Positions 1 through 9,732 are shown, numbered from the stretch's first letter. The stretch is DNA of 64,000 nt from CAG-273 sp963929915 (GCA_963929915.1 CAWVJY010000005.1:62001-126000); one strand, 5' to 3'. Notes: generated from the letters alone by a model not told the origin. Translations and numbers: made by a program.

Positions 1-1631
1 AATATTTCTTTTGCCTCTACAGAGTTTGGTTCTATTACTGGATAATGAAGACCAATTGCGAATAGTTGATTTGGTCTTATTTTGCTATCTCCTACTACAT
101 CATCTAAGCTTTTTCTTTTTTTGTTATAAAATTTAAGAATAAAATTCTTTTTACATTTATTGGCTAGTTCTGTACATTTTTTCTCTAAATCTTTTTCTTT
201 ATAAAGTTTAGCATAATCTACCATTATTTTTAAAGCATTATACCATAAGCTATTAATTTCTACACATTTTCCATTTCTTGGAGTTACTACTTTATCTCCA
301 ATTTTTGCATCCATCCATGTGTTTTGAATATATGGTGTTCCTGTAGATAAAAGCCCATCTTCTAAATCTAGGTGAATATTGTTTCCATCTAAGTCAATTC
401 CTGTAATATAGGACTCTATAATTCTTTTTAAAACAGCATATAACTGATTTTTTAGAAACTCAAAGTCATGGGTATAAGCTAAATATTTTCTTACTTGTTC
501 AAATAGTAAAAGTGATGCATCTGCACTATTATATAATGGTCTATTATCATTTTCGGAATATCCATTTGGTACTAATCCATATTGAATATCACGTATGCAA
601 GTTAGCAGTACCTCTTTTGCTATTTCAAATCTTCTTGGAATTAGCAAAATTCCTTCGAATGCAATTAATGTATCCCTTCCCCAATCTAAAAACCATGGAT
701 AGCCTGCAATTAAGGTATATAAGGCAAAAGCTGGTCTGTAAGCAATAAAATTATCAGAAGCAATTATATAATCTCTAATTAAAGTTTTGTACTCTTCTGT
801 GTATTGTTTTTTTGGATCTAATAAATAAGAATCATATACTTGGCTTGTAATACGAATAATTTCTTGATTAATTAAATTCCTTCCATCTATTTCTTCTATA
901 TTTTCTTCTAAAGAACATACAAAAGAAATATATTTTTCCTCATTTGCTCTTAATTTTACTTCATATACTCCTGGAACTGTTAAATTTTCCTCTGCTTCTT
1001 GACCTCTTTTTTCTTCTTCTATATAATACATATTTTGAAAAGTGTCATTAAAATGTTCTACATATTTTCCTTCTGAAATATTAAAATATACAGGAAACTG
1101 TTGTTGATTATTTATGACTATTTTTACTTTTTTTTCTTGTATTTCTTGTTTTAAATCAAATGTAGCATTTGGAGTTACTATATGGAAATCTCTAAAATTT
1201 AATATAGGTGCTATTGTAAATTTTGTTCTTTTATCATTATTTTTTATATGGTACAACACACAAACCGTATTTTTTCCATAATCCATACAAATAAATTTTT
1301 TAATTGTAGCACCTGCTACTTCATAAGTAAAAATAGGTACATATTCTTTTACAAAAGAAGTTAAGTATTGGTAACCTTGTGTAATATAGTGTTTTCCCAT
1401 GTTAGAATATAAAGGGTATTGTACACCCTCACTTTCAAAGCATTCATCTATTTTAGATAATACTAAATATCTTTTGGCAGGTGGGTTAAGAGGTGCCACT
1501 AATAACCCGTGATATTTTCTTGTATTAATTCCTAGAATAGTAGAACTACTATAACCACCAATTCCATTTGTAATAATCCAATCTTTTTGGATTCCATTTT
1601 CTAATTTTAAATCTTCTTTTTCATATCTCAT
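1..1631 (-). CDS. Glycogen debranching enzyme (amylo-alpha-1,6-glucosidase), 3' end outside window
   Basis: Hydrolyses alpha-1,6 branch points during glycogen breakdown in the cytoplasm. The minus-strand frame is open from the left edge to an ATG at 1631, preceded by AAGGAGA. About 543 residues are visible. The N-terminus carries the motif NGIGGYSS...NTRKYHG, typical of the N-terminal domain of archaeal/bacterial-type debranching enzymes. Further in is WFLDWGRDTLIAFEG, the conserved WGRD segment of the (alpha/alpha)6 catalytic domain (GH133 type). The C-terminus is cut off by the window. A probable glycogen phosphorylase tail sits at the other end of the window, so the organism likely stores glycogen. 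Family assignment is confident; substrate specificity is inferred. Confidence 0.88.
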   Translation of the reverse strand, partial: MRYEKEDLKLENGIQKDWIITNGIGGYSSSTILGINTRKYHGLLVAPLNPPAKRYLVLSKIDECFESEGVQYPLYSNMGKHYITQGYQYLTSFVKEYVPIFTYEVAGATIKKFICMDYGKNTVCVLYHIKNNDKRTKFTIAPILNFRDFHIVTPNATFDLKQEIQEKKVKIVINNQQQFPVYFNISEGKYVEHFNDTFQNMYYIEEEKRGQEAEENLTVPGVYEVKLRANEEKYISFVCSLEENIEEIDGRNLINQEIIRITSQVYDSYLLDPKKQYTEEYKTLIRDYIIASDNFIAYRPAFALYTLIAGYPWFLDWGRDTLIAFEGILLIPRRFEIAKEVLLTCIRDIQYGLVPNGYSENDNRPLYNSADASLLLFEQVRKYLAYTHDFEFLKNQLYAVLKRIIESYITGIDLDGNNIHLDLEDGLLSTGTPYIQNTWMDAKIGDKVVTPRNGKCVEINSLWYNALKIMVDYAKLYKEKDLEKKCTELANKCKKNFILKFYNKKRKSLDDVVGDSKIRPNQLFAIGLHYPVIEPNSVEAKEI

Positions 1632-1763
1632 TTGTATTTCTCCTTATTATATTCTAGTTAATATAATATTTTCTTATTGCTGTTTTATCTAATGCCTTGT
1701 TATTTTCCTGTTATTTTTTATTTCTTATTTATTTTTTCCTTATTTATTTTTTGTCATTTCTAA

Positions 1764-3491
1764 CTATTTTTGATGTTTTCCTTTTTCTGGTCTTTTTTTA
1801 GTTTTTTGCATTACTTTATTTTGTTGCTCTTTTTTGGCTTTTTGTTTTGCTTTTTCTTTTTGTAATTTTTCTTTTCTTTCTTTTTCTTGTTGTTTACGTT
1901 TTTGTTTTTCTTGTTCTCTTTTTTGTTTGTCTTTTAATGCCTTATCTTTTGCCACTTTAGCATCTTGTTTTTCTTTTTTATTTTCTTCTTCGAAATTATC
2001 TTCTTCTATTGGAATACCGGCTTTTACTTTCATTTTAATTTCAGATTCTTGAATAGATTCTATTCTTTCTTTATATTTTTTAGCAAATTTGCTTTCTCCT
2101 TTTGGTTTTTGCTTTTTGGTTTTTCGCATGTTGTCATTTCTTTTGCTTTGTTTCAATAATTTTTTAGCCTGTTTTAATCTATCATTTAATAAAACATATT
2201 TTGTATCATTTTGCATATCTTTAAATTTTAAATCATCACAAATTAATTGAATAATAGAAGCTGCAATAGCATCTGGGTTATGTCTAATATATTCTCCTGT
2301 AATATAGGAAATATCTCTTTGCATTAAATAAATTCCCTCTGCTTTTGCCTTGCTACTATCAATTTCTACTAAGTCTTGACCTTGCATATTATATTTTCTA
2401 ATATATTCTGGAATAAGTTCACCTGTATCGTAAATGCAATATTCAATAACACCTTTTCCTGCATGTTCATGAATTGCTTTTATATGATCAGATAAAGTAT
2501 AATTATCTGTTTGTCCTGGTTCTGTCATAATATTACTTACATAAATTTTAAAGGCTTTACTTTCTCTAATTGCTTTTGCTACCCCCTTAACTAAAAGATT
2601 TGGGATTACATTGGTATACAAACTACCTGGTCCAATAACAATAGCATCTGCTTCTTGAATAGCCTCTAATACTCCTGGTGCTACTTTGCAGTTAGTAGGA
2701 TTAATAAAGATTCTACTAATTTTACTTGTTTTAGAATTTACCATAGCTGGAATTTTATCTCTACTTTCAATCACTGTTCCATCTTCTAGTTCAGCACAAA
2801 TTTGGATTGGCTCCAATGTTACAGGAAGAACTCTACCTGTTATATTTAATACATCTTTTGTCTGTTCAATAGATTGTGTAAATTCTCCACAGACTTCTTT
2901 CATGCCTAAGAAATAAATATCTCCAAAGCATAAATCTTTTAATCTTCCTTGTCTAAATTGAACATTAAGTAATTGTGACATTTTTTCTTCATCTTTAGAA
3001 AGTGCTACAATACTTTCTTTAATATCATCTAAAGGCATAGTTTGTAACATTCTTCTAGATTCTGGAATAATCTCCCCATAATCAGAAACAGTAACTATGG
3101 CTGTTAAGTTATCAGTGTAATTTTTTAATCCTCTTAGAACAGCATTTAGCCCTGTTCCTCCACCTATTGCTACAATTTTTGGTCCTTGGTCATAAATTTT
3201 TTTGTTATAAATTAAGCTATTTACTTTTGCTTTTTTATCTTCTATTCTATCATCTGTTTCTTGCACTAATAATTCTAATGTTCTTTTTTGCATATGGATC
3301 ATTCCAGATACCACAAATACAAAGCCTACCACAAAGCAAGCAATAATTTTTACTAATGGCCAAAAATCCAACCTTTGACCTGTTAAAATTTCTGCCATTC
3401 CATAACAAGCTAAAACAATTCCTATTAAAACTAATAACATCCATCGCTTCATTTTTGTGCTAGAACGAAACCATCTAAAAAATCCTTTCAT
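1764..3491 (-). CDS. yvcK: YvcK/GlmR-like protein with N-terminal membrane anchor and long lysine-rich tail
   Basis: Family members (CofD-like fold) bind UDP-sugars and influence carbon flow into cell-wall precursors. Two membrane segments lie near residues 18-36 and 46-64. The CofD-like domain begins around residue 103 with KIVAIGGGTGLNAVLRGL, and contains DYGEIIPESRRMLQ and AIVIGPGSLYTNVIPNLL. After about residue 425 comes roughly 150 residues of almost pure K/E/Q, probably a charged helix; family members usually stop near the end of the core. I start at the ATG at 3491: a TTG four codons earlier abuts AAAGGA directly, too close for initiation. The neighbour murB fits a cell-wall role. The tail's function is unknown. 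Confidence 0.9.
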   Translation of the reverse strand: MKGFFRWFRSSTKMKRWMLLVLIGIVLACYGMAEILTGQRLDFWPLVKIIACFVVGFVFVVSGMIHMQKRTLELLVQETDDRIEDKKAKVNSLIYNKKIYDQGPKIVAIGGGTGLNAVLRGLKNYTDNLTAIVTVSDYGEIIPESRRMLQTMPLDDIKESIVALSKDEEKMSQLLNVQFRQGRLKDLCFGDIYFLGMKEVCGEFTQSIEQTKDVLNITGRVLPVTLEPIQICAELEDGTVIESRDKIPAMVNSKTSKISRIFINPTNCKVAPGVLEAIQEADAIVIGPGSLYTNVIPNLLVKGVAKAIRESKAFKIYVSNIMTEPGQTDNYTLSDHIKAIHEHAGKGVIEYCIYDTGELIPEYIRKYNMQGQDLVEIDSSKAKAEGIYLMQRDISYITGEYIRHNPDAIAASIIQLICDDLKFKDMQNDTKYVLLNDRLKQAKKLLKQSKRNDNMRKTKKQKPKGESKFAKKYKERIESIQESEIKMKVKAGIPIEEDNFEEENKKEKQDAKVAKDKALKDKQKREQEKQKRKQQEKERKEKLQKEKAKQKAKKEQQNKVMQKTKKRPEKGKHQK

Positions 3492-3616
3492 ATTTTCTTT
3501 CAATCCTTTCTATTTTACTTGATAAAATTTTTCTTTTTTTATTTTTATGTTTTTATGCATATTTTTTTATTTTTCCTAATATTTCTAACATTTTTTTGAT
3601 ATTTCCTAATGCTTTT

Positions 3617-4537
3617 CTAAAATTCTCCTAATAACTTAATTTCCAATTCTATTTGTTTCCCAGTTTTTAAAAGTACTTCTTGTTTTACATGTTCTATAAC
3701 AGCCAAAACATCTTTTGCAGTTGCTCCACCTAAGTTTACTACAAAACCTGCATGTAAGGTAGAAACTTGTGCTTTTCCCACGGTATAACCTTTTAAACCA
3801 CATTCGTCTATTAGTTTTGCAGTAATAAAATCTGTTCCACGTTTAAATGTACTACCTGCTGAAGGATAAGCAAGTGGTTGTTTTTCCCTTCTACTTTTTG
3901 CATATTCTTCCATTTTACTTTTGATTTCTTCTTCTTTTCCATAAGGTAATTGTAGTAAAACTTGTGTAATAATTCCAAAATGAGAAGAAAAGTAGCTGTG
4001 GCGATAAGAAAAATCGCATTTTTCATTTGGAATAGTAATAAAGTTTCCTTCTTCATTTAAGTAGGTTACTTCTTTTACGATATCCTTCATTTCTCCGCCA
4101 TAGGCTCCTGCATTCATAGAAACCCCTCCGCCTATGGTTCCTGGAATTCCTGCTGCAAATTCAAATCTTGCTATATTTTCTTTTAATAGCACATGGGCTA
4201 GCTTTGCTAATGGTTCCCCTGCTTGCACTATTACATAGGCATATTCTTGTTCTTTCTGAATGGTAATTTCTTCTGTTGCAACTTTTAAAACGATTCCTCT
4301 AATTCCTTTATCTCCTACTAATAGATTACTACCATTTCCTAATACAACAAATGGAATTTCATTTTCTTTTGCAAATTGGAATGTAGTTTGAATATCTTTA
4401 CTTGTTTTTGCTGTTACATAAATATCTGCATTTCCCCCAATTTTAAAACTGGTATGTTTGCTCATTGGTTCATCTATTTCTACTTTACTTGATAATAATT
4501 TATCCTTTAGTACTTCATAGATTTTTTGTTTTTCCAA
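3617..4537 (-). CDS. murB: UDP-N-acetylenolpyruvoylglucosamine reductase MurB
   Basis: FAD- and NADPH-dependent reduction of UDP-GlcNAc-enolpyruvate to UDP-MurNAc, the second committed step of peptidoglycan precursor synthesis. FAD-binding motifs VLGNGSNLLVGD and GIPGTIGGGVSMNAGAYG are present, then FSYRHSYF and the catalytic-serine region AYPSAGSTFKRG. This is the type IIb form common in Firmicutes. The frame is open to an ATG at 4567, but an AGGAGG lies inside that extension, 9 nt before a TTG at 4537. The TTG is therefore the likely start, giving 306 aa. It sits just upstream of the YvcK-like gene on the same strand. Confidence 0.93.
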   Translation of the reverse strand: MEKQKIYEVLKDKLLSSKVEIDEPMSKHTSFKIGGNADIYVTAKTSKDIQTTFQFAKENEIPFVVLGNGSNLLVGDKGIRGIVLKVATEEITIQKEQEYAYVIVQAGEPLAKLAHVLLKENIARFEFAAGIPGTIGGGVSMNAGAYGGEMKDIVKEVTYLNEEGNFITIPNEKCDFSYRHSYFSSHFGIITQVLLQLPYGKEEEIKSKMEEYAKSRREKQPLAYPSAGSTFKRGTDFITAKLIDECGLKGYTVGKAQVSTLHAGFVVNLGGATAKDVLAVIEHVKQEVLLKTGKQIELEIKLLGEF

Positions 4538-4633
4538 TGATAAATTCCTCCTATTTTTTATTTTCATTTCTAAATTTTATCATTTTTGCATACATATTAC
4601 AAGGGTTAAGTTTTAAAAAAATAACAAAAACTC

Positions 4634-4661
4634 TTGCAAATTTTGTAGAATAATGTATAAT
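4634..4661 (+). promoter_or_regulatory. Sigma-A-type promoter for the zinc-ribbon/TM2 gene
   Basis: TTGCAA at 4634-4639 and TATAAT at 4656-4661, separated by 16 bp. They lie 34 bp before the ATG at 4696, with AGGAGG in between. Confidence 0.55.
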
Positions 4662-4695
4662 TATAATATAAGTAAATAAAAGGAGGAAACAAACT

Positions 4696-5109
4696 ATGTT
4701 TTGTAAACAATGTGGAAAACCAATTGATGATGGTCAAGAACTTTGTGAGGATTGCAAAAATAATGCAAATGTAAACTCTAATGCTAACTATAATGCAAAT
4801 GCTAATATGAATAATGGTACTAATCCTACCGTTAATGTAAATGTAAATGCAGGATATAATAATGCAAATACAAATGCACCACAAAAATCTAAAATTGCAG
4901 CTGGTTTATTAGGAATTTTCTTAGGTGGACTTGGAGTTCATAACTTCTACTTAGGATATACTGGAAAAGCAGTAGCACAATTATTAATTTCTCTTTTAAG
5001 TTGTGGATTTTTAGCATGGGGATCTGCCATTTGGGGATTAATTGAAGGTATTTTAATTTTAACCGGAAGCATTAGTGTAGATGGCAATGGTAACCCATTA
5101 AAAGACTAG
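4696..5109 (+). CDS. Zinc-ribbon and TM2-domain membrane protein
   Basis: 137 aa. The N-terminus has a four-cysteine zinc ribbon (CKQCGKPI then CEDCKNN). An Asn-rich low-complexity linker of about 45 residues follows (repeats of NAN/NVN). The C-terminal TM2 domain has two membrane helices with the hallmark GIFLGGLGVHNFYLGYTGKA segment. AGGAGG lies 11 nt before the ATG. TM2 proteins of this layout are common in gut Clostridia and have no established function. A DUF2752 gene follows by 17 bp, so the two are probably co-transcribed. Family call is firm, role unknown. Confidence 0.85.
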   Translation: MFCKQCGKPIDDGQELCEDCKNNANVNSNANYNANANMNNGTNPTVNVNVNAGYNNANTNAPQKSKIAAGLLGIFLGGLGVHNFYLGYTGKAVAQLLISLLSCGFLAWGSAIWGLIEGILILTGSISVDGNGNPLKD

Positions 5110-5126
5110 TTTAGGACTGTGAAAGC

Positions 5127-5483
5127 ATGAATCGAATTAAAAATAGTATTATTTTAATTATCTTAATTTGTTTTTTATGTTTCGTAGCAACAATACCAGT
5201 AACATGTATTTTTCAAACAGTTACTGGTATTTCTTGTCCTGCATGTGGTATGACAAGAGCCTTTTTAGCTCTTTTTCATTTTGACTTTTTAGAAGCTATT
5301 TATCAAAATATTTTAAGTATTCCATTATTTTGTTTTTTAGTAATAAGTGTTTTTATGTTATGCAAAGATTTTGTCAAAAATGAATTTCGTTATATTCCTA
5401 AAGTTTTAGATTTTTTAGGAAAATATTGGATATGGATTTTAATATTACTTTTTATTAGTTTTGTTTTTAACAATTTAAAATGA
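5127..5483 (+). CDS. DUF2752 family small membrane protein
   Basis: 118 aa with three predicted membrane segments. Between the first two is the DUF2752 signature CPACGMTRAFLALFHF (C-P-x-C-G-x-T-R-A). Cysteines in this motif may bind a metal or form a disulfide, but the family function is unknown. It begins 17 bp after the TM2 gene, and the two families often occur together. It is followed by the palindromic element at 5528-5661. Confidence 0.82.
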   Translation: MNRIKNSIILIILICFLCFVATIPVTCIFQTVTGISCPACGMTRAFLALFHFDFLEAIYQNILSIPLFCFLVISVFMLCKDFVKNEFRYIPKVLDFLGKYWIWILILLFISFVFNNLK

Positions 5484-5527
5484 AGTTTTAAGCTGTGCTA
5501 GAATTAGACCAAATTTATTGAACAAAA

Positions 5528-5661
5528 CATTAGAATTGTCTTTTGAAATTTTTAAGGCCTTGCGTGGGCGACCATTGTGACAGCTGTTCGAGGCGGTTCC
5601 GCCGAGTTACAGATGTCCAAAAGGGGAAAGGTTTTAAAAATTGAAAAAGACAATTCTAATG
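5528..5661. repeat. 134-bp imperfect palindrome, copy 1 (MITE-like or structured RNA)
   Basis: Ends form an inverted repeat of about 28 bp (ATTAGAATTGTCTTTT... and its complement). The centre holds GACAGCTGT pairing with ACAGATGTC (one mismatch) around a GGCGG-TT-CCGCC hairpin. A second copy at 61960-62092 is about 90% identical and changes the inner hairpin on both sides. It sits between two convergent genes. Confidence 0.85.
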
Positions 5662-5669
5662 CTTTTGAT

Positions 5670-7124
5670 TTATTTTAAGAACATTTTAACCATTTTTAGT
5701 TTTGCTTTAGAATAAGGCAAATAACGCATTGGTAAATCAATCCATGTATATTTTTTTACAATACTTTTTTCATGGCTAAATGTTAAAAAGCTTTTTTTAC
5801 CATGATAAGATCCCATTCCACTTTGCCCTACTCCTCCAAATCCTAAGTAATTAGATGCTAAGTGTATGATGGTGTCATTAATACAACCTCCACCAAAAGA
5901 AATTTGATTTAAAATTTCTTTTTCTACTTTCTTGTTACTTGTAAACAAATAACAAGCTAGTGGTTTTTCCCTTTTTCTTACAAATTCAATGGCATCTTCT
6001 ATTTCTTGGAAAGAAATAATTGGTAAAATTGGTCCAAATATTTCTTCTTGCATTACTAAACTATTAGCATCTGGCTCATCCAATAGTGTTGGTTCTATTT
6101 TCTTGGTATTATCATCCCATTTGCCACCAAAAAGGATTTTTTGATTTTTAATAAGTTCTTTTATTCTTTCATATTGTCTATTATGTATCATTTTAGGATA
6201 ATCTTCGTTTTTAAGAGCATTCTCTCCTAAAAAGTAGGTAATTTGTTTTTTTAACTCTTCGATAAGTGACTCTTTAATCTCTTTTTGTACTAAAATATAG
6301 TCTGGTGCAACACAAGTTTGCCCTGCATTTAGTATTTTGCCAAAAAGAATCCTTTTAGCAGCAAGTTCTAAATTAGCTGTTTTTTCTACAATACAAGGGC
6401 TTTTTCCTCCTAATTCTAGTGTTACAGGAGTTAAATTTTTTGTTGCTGCCTGCATAATAATTTTTCCAATATGGACACTTCCTGTAAAGAAAATATAGTC
6501 TAGTTTTTGATTTAATAGCTCTGTGGTTTCTTCAACTCCACCTTCTACTACAGCAATATATTCACTTTTAAATTGTTCGGAAATGATTTTTTGGATTACT
6601 TTTGAAGTTGCTAACGCATATTCTGAAGTTTTAATAATACAGCAATTTCCCGCTGCTATTGCCCCTACCAAAGGATCAATTGCTAGCATAAATGGATAAT
6701 TCCATGGAGCAATAATTAAGCTTACTCCATAAGGTTCATACATTTCATAACTAGAACCATGAAATTGTGCAAGTGGAGTTCTTACTTTTTTCTTTTTACT
6801 CCAAGTTTTTACATGCTTTATAGCATGAGAAAGCTCACTAAGTACCATGCCTGTTTCTGTCATGTAGCTTTCCATTTCCGATTTATTTAAATCTTGTTTT
6901 AATGCTTGGTTAATTTCTGGTTCATGCTCTATAATTGCTTGTTTTAATTTTTTTAAAGCTTCTTTACGATAGCTTATATCCTTTGTTCTTCCCGTTTCAA
7001 AAAAAGCTTTTTGCTTTTTTACAATTTCTTGTATGCTTTGGCTTTTGCCTTCTTTATTCATTTCTACTTCATTTTCTGTTTTGTTTGTTAATATTGTTTC
7101 TTTATTGTTCTTTTTTCCTTTCAT
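5670..7124 (-). CDS. NAD(P)-dependent aldehyde dehydrogenase (class 3-like)
   Basis: Oxidises aldehydes to acids with NAD(P). The core has PWNYPFMLAIDPLVGAIAAG, LELGGKSPCIVEK with the general-base Glu, and NAGQTCVAPDY with the catalytic Cys. The C-terminal FGGGCINDTIIHLASNYLGF and FGGVGQSGMGSYHGKKSF segments match class 3 / coniferyl-type ALDHs. The C-terminal hydrophilic-hydrophobic tail is typical of that group. An ATG at 7145 overlaps the GGAGGG that would serve as ribosome site, so I prefer the ATG at 7124. It lies downstream of an iron-ADH and an SCP2-like gene, which suggests joint alcohol/aldehyde metabolism. The substrate is unknown. Confidence 0.9.
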   Translation of the reverse strand: MKGKKNNKETILTNKTENEVEMNKEGKSQSIQEIVKKQKAFFETGRTKDISYRKEALKKLKQAIIEHEPEINQALKQDLNKSEMESYMTETGMVLSELSHAIKHVKTWSKKKKVRTPLAQFHGSSYEMYEPYGVSLIIAPWNYPFMLAIDPLVGAIAAGNCCIIKTSEYALATSKVIQKIISEQFKSEYIAVVEGGVEETTELLNQKLDYIFFTGSVHIGKIIMQAATKNLTPVTLELGGKSPCIVEKTANLELAAKRILFGKILNAGQTCVAPDYILVQKEIKESLIEELKKQITYFLGENALKNEDYPKMIHNRQYERIKELIKNQKILFGGKWDDNTKKIEPTLLDEPDANSLVMQEEIFGPILPIISFQEIEDAIEFVRKREKPLACYLFTSNKKVEKEILNQISFGGGCINDTIIHLASNYLGFGGVGQSGMGSYHGKKSFLTFSHEKSIVKKYTWIDLPMRYLPYSKAKLKMVKMFLK

Positions 7125-7255
7125 GTTTACTATTATTCCCTCCATTAAATGTTCAAATTAAAATAATACCTTCCATTCTTTTTATAAATATATTTCGCAT
7201 TTTTGAATATTTTTCTTGCCTTTCTATATTTTTATCAATAGGCTAATATTTTTAA

Positions 7256-8440
7256 TTAATAAGCTTGATTTAAAATCATAATAACATCTTCTATATCTAC
7301 TTTTTTAGGATTTACAATCATAGCTCCATCATTTAATGCGGTTTGTGCAATTTGTTCAAAATCTTCTTTCTTTACTTGCTTTTCTCTTAAGCTAAGTGGC
7401 AAACCTGTTATATCATGCAATTGTTGTCTCATATTTTTTATAGTTTCTATTGTTTTTTTCGCCCTTTCTTCTTTTGGTGTATTACTATAAACTTCTGCTC
7501 CAGCTATAGGAAGTAATAGTTCTGCATAAAGTTCTTCTAATTTGTCCATATTATATTCCATACAATAAGGCATTAGAATTGCCATAGCTTCTCCATGTGG
7601 TACTCTACTTACTCCTCCTAAAGCATGACCGATAGCATGAATAATACCAACCATAGAATTAGAAAAAGCTACACCTGCCATAAGAGAAGCATTTGCTAAA
7701 GCAAGTCTTCCTTTTTTGCTATTTCCATTTTCACATACAGATAATAAATTTTCTCTAATTAGATTAATAGCAGATACTGCATAACTATCACTAAGAGGAT
7801 TTTTTTGCATGCAAGTATAACTTTCAATCGCATGGCATAAGGCATCCATGCCAGTAGCAGCTGTCATTTTAGGTGGTAATTTTATTGTCATTCTTGAATC
7901 TAGCACTGCTAAATCTGGTAATAGATAATAAGAAATAAATTCCATTTTTATATTTTTACATTGATTTAAAATAACTGCTACTAAAGTTACTTCTGAACCA
8001 GTTCCGGAAGTGGTTGGAATTGCTACAAAAGGAATGTGTTTTCCACAACCAATCATCTCACAACCTGCAAGTTCCATCATATTTTTAGCATTTTGTGAAA
8101 GCATCATTCTAACACCTTTTGCAGTATCTATAACAGATCCTCCACCAATAGCAATGATACTATCACAATTTTGTTCCATATAAATTTGAACAATTTCTTC
8201 TATAATTTGAATAGAAGAATCTGGTGGAATATTCGTAAAAGTTGCTCCTATTTCAATTTTTTTATTTAAAATAGCATCTAATACAATTTGCATTGTCCCT
8301 ATCTTTTTTAAATTTTCATCACAAAGAATGAAAACTTTATGTGCACCAAGAGCCTTTAGCTCTACTGGTATATTTTCTAGTGCATACTCTCCTGATAATA
8401 TCTTGGTACTATTACAAAACTCATAATAATTTGGTATCAT
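7256..8440 (-). CDS. Iron-containing alcohol dehydrogenase
   Basis: 394 aa, the normal length for group III Fe-ADHs, which interconvert alcohols and aldehydes with NAD(P)H. Motifs visible are AIGGGSVIDTAKG (nucleotide binding), PTTSGTGSEVT, GMDALCHAIESY, and HAIGHALGGVSRVPHGEAMA. The metal-binding Asp and three His fall in these segments (D in DLAVLDSR, H in CHAIE, HAIGH, VPHGE). AAGGA precedes the ATG. It belongs to a same-strand cluster with ALDH (downstream) and the SCP2-like protein (upstream). The substrate cannot be read from sequence. Confidence 0.92.
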   Translation of the reverse strand: MIPNYYEFCNSTKILSGEYALENIPVELKALGAHKVFILCDENLKKIGTMQIVLDAILNKKIEIGATFTNIPPDSSIQIIEEIVQIYMEQNCDSIIAIGGGSVIDTAKGVRMMLSQNAKNMMELAGCEMIGCGKHIPFVAIPTTSGTGSEVTLVAVILNQCKNIKMEFISYYLLPDLAVLDSRMTIKLPPKMTAATGMDALCHAIESYTCMQKNPLSDSYAVSAINLIRENLLSVCENGNSKKGRLALANASLMAGVAFSNSMVGIIHAIGHALGGVSRVPHGEAMAILMPYCMEYNMDKLEELYAELLLPIAGAEVYSNTPKEERAKKTIETIKNMRQQLHDITGLPLSLREKQVKKEDFEQIAQTALNDGAMIVNPKKVDIEDVIMILNQAY

Positions 8441-8518
8441 TTTTTATCCTTCCTTTTTATGAATGTATTTATTTTATCTTTTTTGGTTTTCTGCTATTCT
8501 AGTACAGAAAAGCTGTTT

Positions 8519-9016
8519 TTATGCATGTAATAATAGCCTTCCATAAATTTCCACAATCGATTTTTCCCTTTTGGGAATTTGTTTTAAAATTCCTTTTGTC
8601 ATAAATTTTGGAAATAAATAGCCCTCTGTTCTGTCTATTACACGAACAAATGACATAGCATCTTTAATTTCTCCTTTTAACAAAAAGCGGTGTTCAGCAT
8701 AAGCCTGTGCTACACCTAATCTGCCAGTTACTAATTTAAACAAAATATCAATGCTTTTAAAAGAAATAGATAGGTCTATAGCTTCTGATTTTGTACGGAC
8801 TAATTTTCCGTTTTCTTTCTTTATTTTCCAGTCTACTTCATGATTTTGTGTTGTAATTTGTATTACAAAATTTTCTTTCCAGCCCATAATTTCATGCCTT
8901 ACCATAGAATCTTGTTTATATAGAGTTTGAATTCCTCTTCCTAAAAAGAATAACACTATTTTAGAAATTATAGCTTTTATTTTGTTACTAAGTTGTTTAT
9001 GTATACTTACTTTCAT
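8519..9016 (-). CDS. SCP2-like (sterol-carrier-fold) protein
   Basis: 165 aa from the ATG at 9016, which has AAAGGA upstream; the longer frame to 9052 lacks a ribosome site. The C-terminal half (IDLSISFKSIDILFKLVTGR ... FLLKGEIKDAMSF) resembles the SCP2 lipid-binding fold. This fold occurs in bacteria beside alcohol and aldehyde dehydrogenases. The N-terminal third is basic with a short hydrophobic stretch. The likely role is binding a hydrophobic substrate for the two downstream dehydrogenases; this is inference from context. Confidence 0.6.
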   Translation of the reverse strand: MKVSIHKQLSNKIKAIISKIVLFFLGRGIQTLYKQDSMVRHEIMGWKENFVIQITTQNHEVDWKIKKENGKLVRTKSEAIDLSISFKSIDILFKLVTGRLGVAQAYAEHRFLLKGEIKDAMSFVRVIDRTEGYLFPKFMTKGILKQIPKREKSIVEIYGRLLLHA

Positions 9017-9162
9017 TTTATTATCTTTCCTTTCGCTTAAAGTATAATTCAATTTTATTCTAAGTACAATTCAATTTCATTCTGCTTTTATTATTTTATC
9101 ATAGATTTTAAAATTATTTTGATTTTCTTTTAAAGAATTTTTCACACATACTACTATTATAG

Positions 9163-9204
9163 CAAAAAAAGACTAATTGTTCAATTTTTTTGAACAATTA
9201 GTCT
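9163..9204 (-). terminator. Rho-independent terminator
   Basis: GACTAATTGTTCAA and its exact complement form a stem with a T-rich loop. On the minus strand it is followed by seven T. It ends the 84-aa membrane protein gene at 9235. Confidence 0.85.
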
Positions 9205-9234
9205 ATATAAGTCTTCTTTAAATTTTTTGTGCAT

Positions 9235-9489
9235 TTATTGAGCTAAAAATAAAAATACGAAATAACTAACAGATGTTGCACCAGCAATAATAACAGCACC
9301 TACTTCTAGTGCTCTAGAATCTTTTTTAGCATTTGCATCTTTACTCTCTTTTTTGTCTTTGTAATATGCTGAAATTGTAGCAATAATAATAGCAAGTATT
9401 GCCATTACAAATGATGCAAGGCGCATATCAGCAAAGAAAGATAAGATAACACCTATAATACTAACAACAAAAGATAAAATTCCTATCAT
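9235..9489 (-). CDS. Small membrane protein of unknown function
   Basis: 84 aa with three hydrophobic stretches (about residues 2-18, 22-41 and 64-83) and a charged KDKKESKDANAKKDSRA loop between the second and third. AGGAGG lies upstream of the ATG at 9489 and a strong terminator follows the stop, so it is a monocistronic unit. Similar hydrophobic proteins are common in Clostridia; I do not recognise a named family. Confidence 0.7.
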   Translation of the reverse strand: MIGILSFVVSIIGVILSFFADMRLASFVMAILAIIIATISAYYKDKKESKDANAKKDSRALEVGAVIIAGATSVSYFVFLFLAQ

Positions 9490-9685
9490 AATCTATTTCC
9501 TCCTTCTTTTGTATCTATTGATATTTCAAATTATATCATTGCTTATTTTATTTTGCAATCTCTTTTATAAATTTTTTGTAAGAAATTTAAATTCGTACAA
9601 ATTGCATTTACTTTACAGAATTGTATTTAGCTTTTCACTTGACGAAAAATTTAAATTTAAAAATTTAAAAATTGCATAAAAACTA

Positions 9686-9714
9686 TTGCAGTTGTTTATA
9701 ATGTGTACTATAAT
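9686..9714 (+). promoter_or_regulatory. Promoter of tRNA-Asn
   Basis: TTGCAG at 9686-9691, 17-bp spacer, perfect TATAAT at 9709-9714. Transcription would start about 12 bp before the tRNA. Confidence 0.75.
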
Positions 9715-9732
9715 AATATCAGTTTCAAATAT

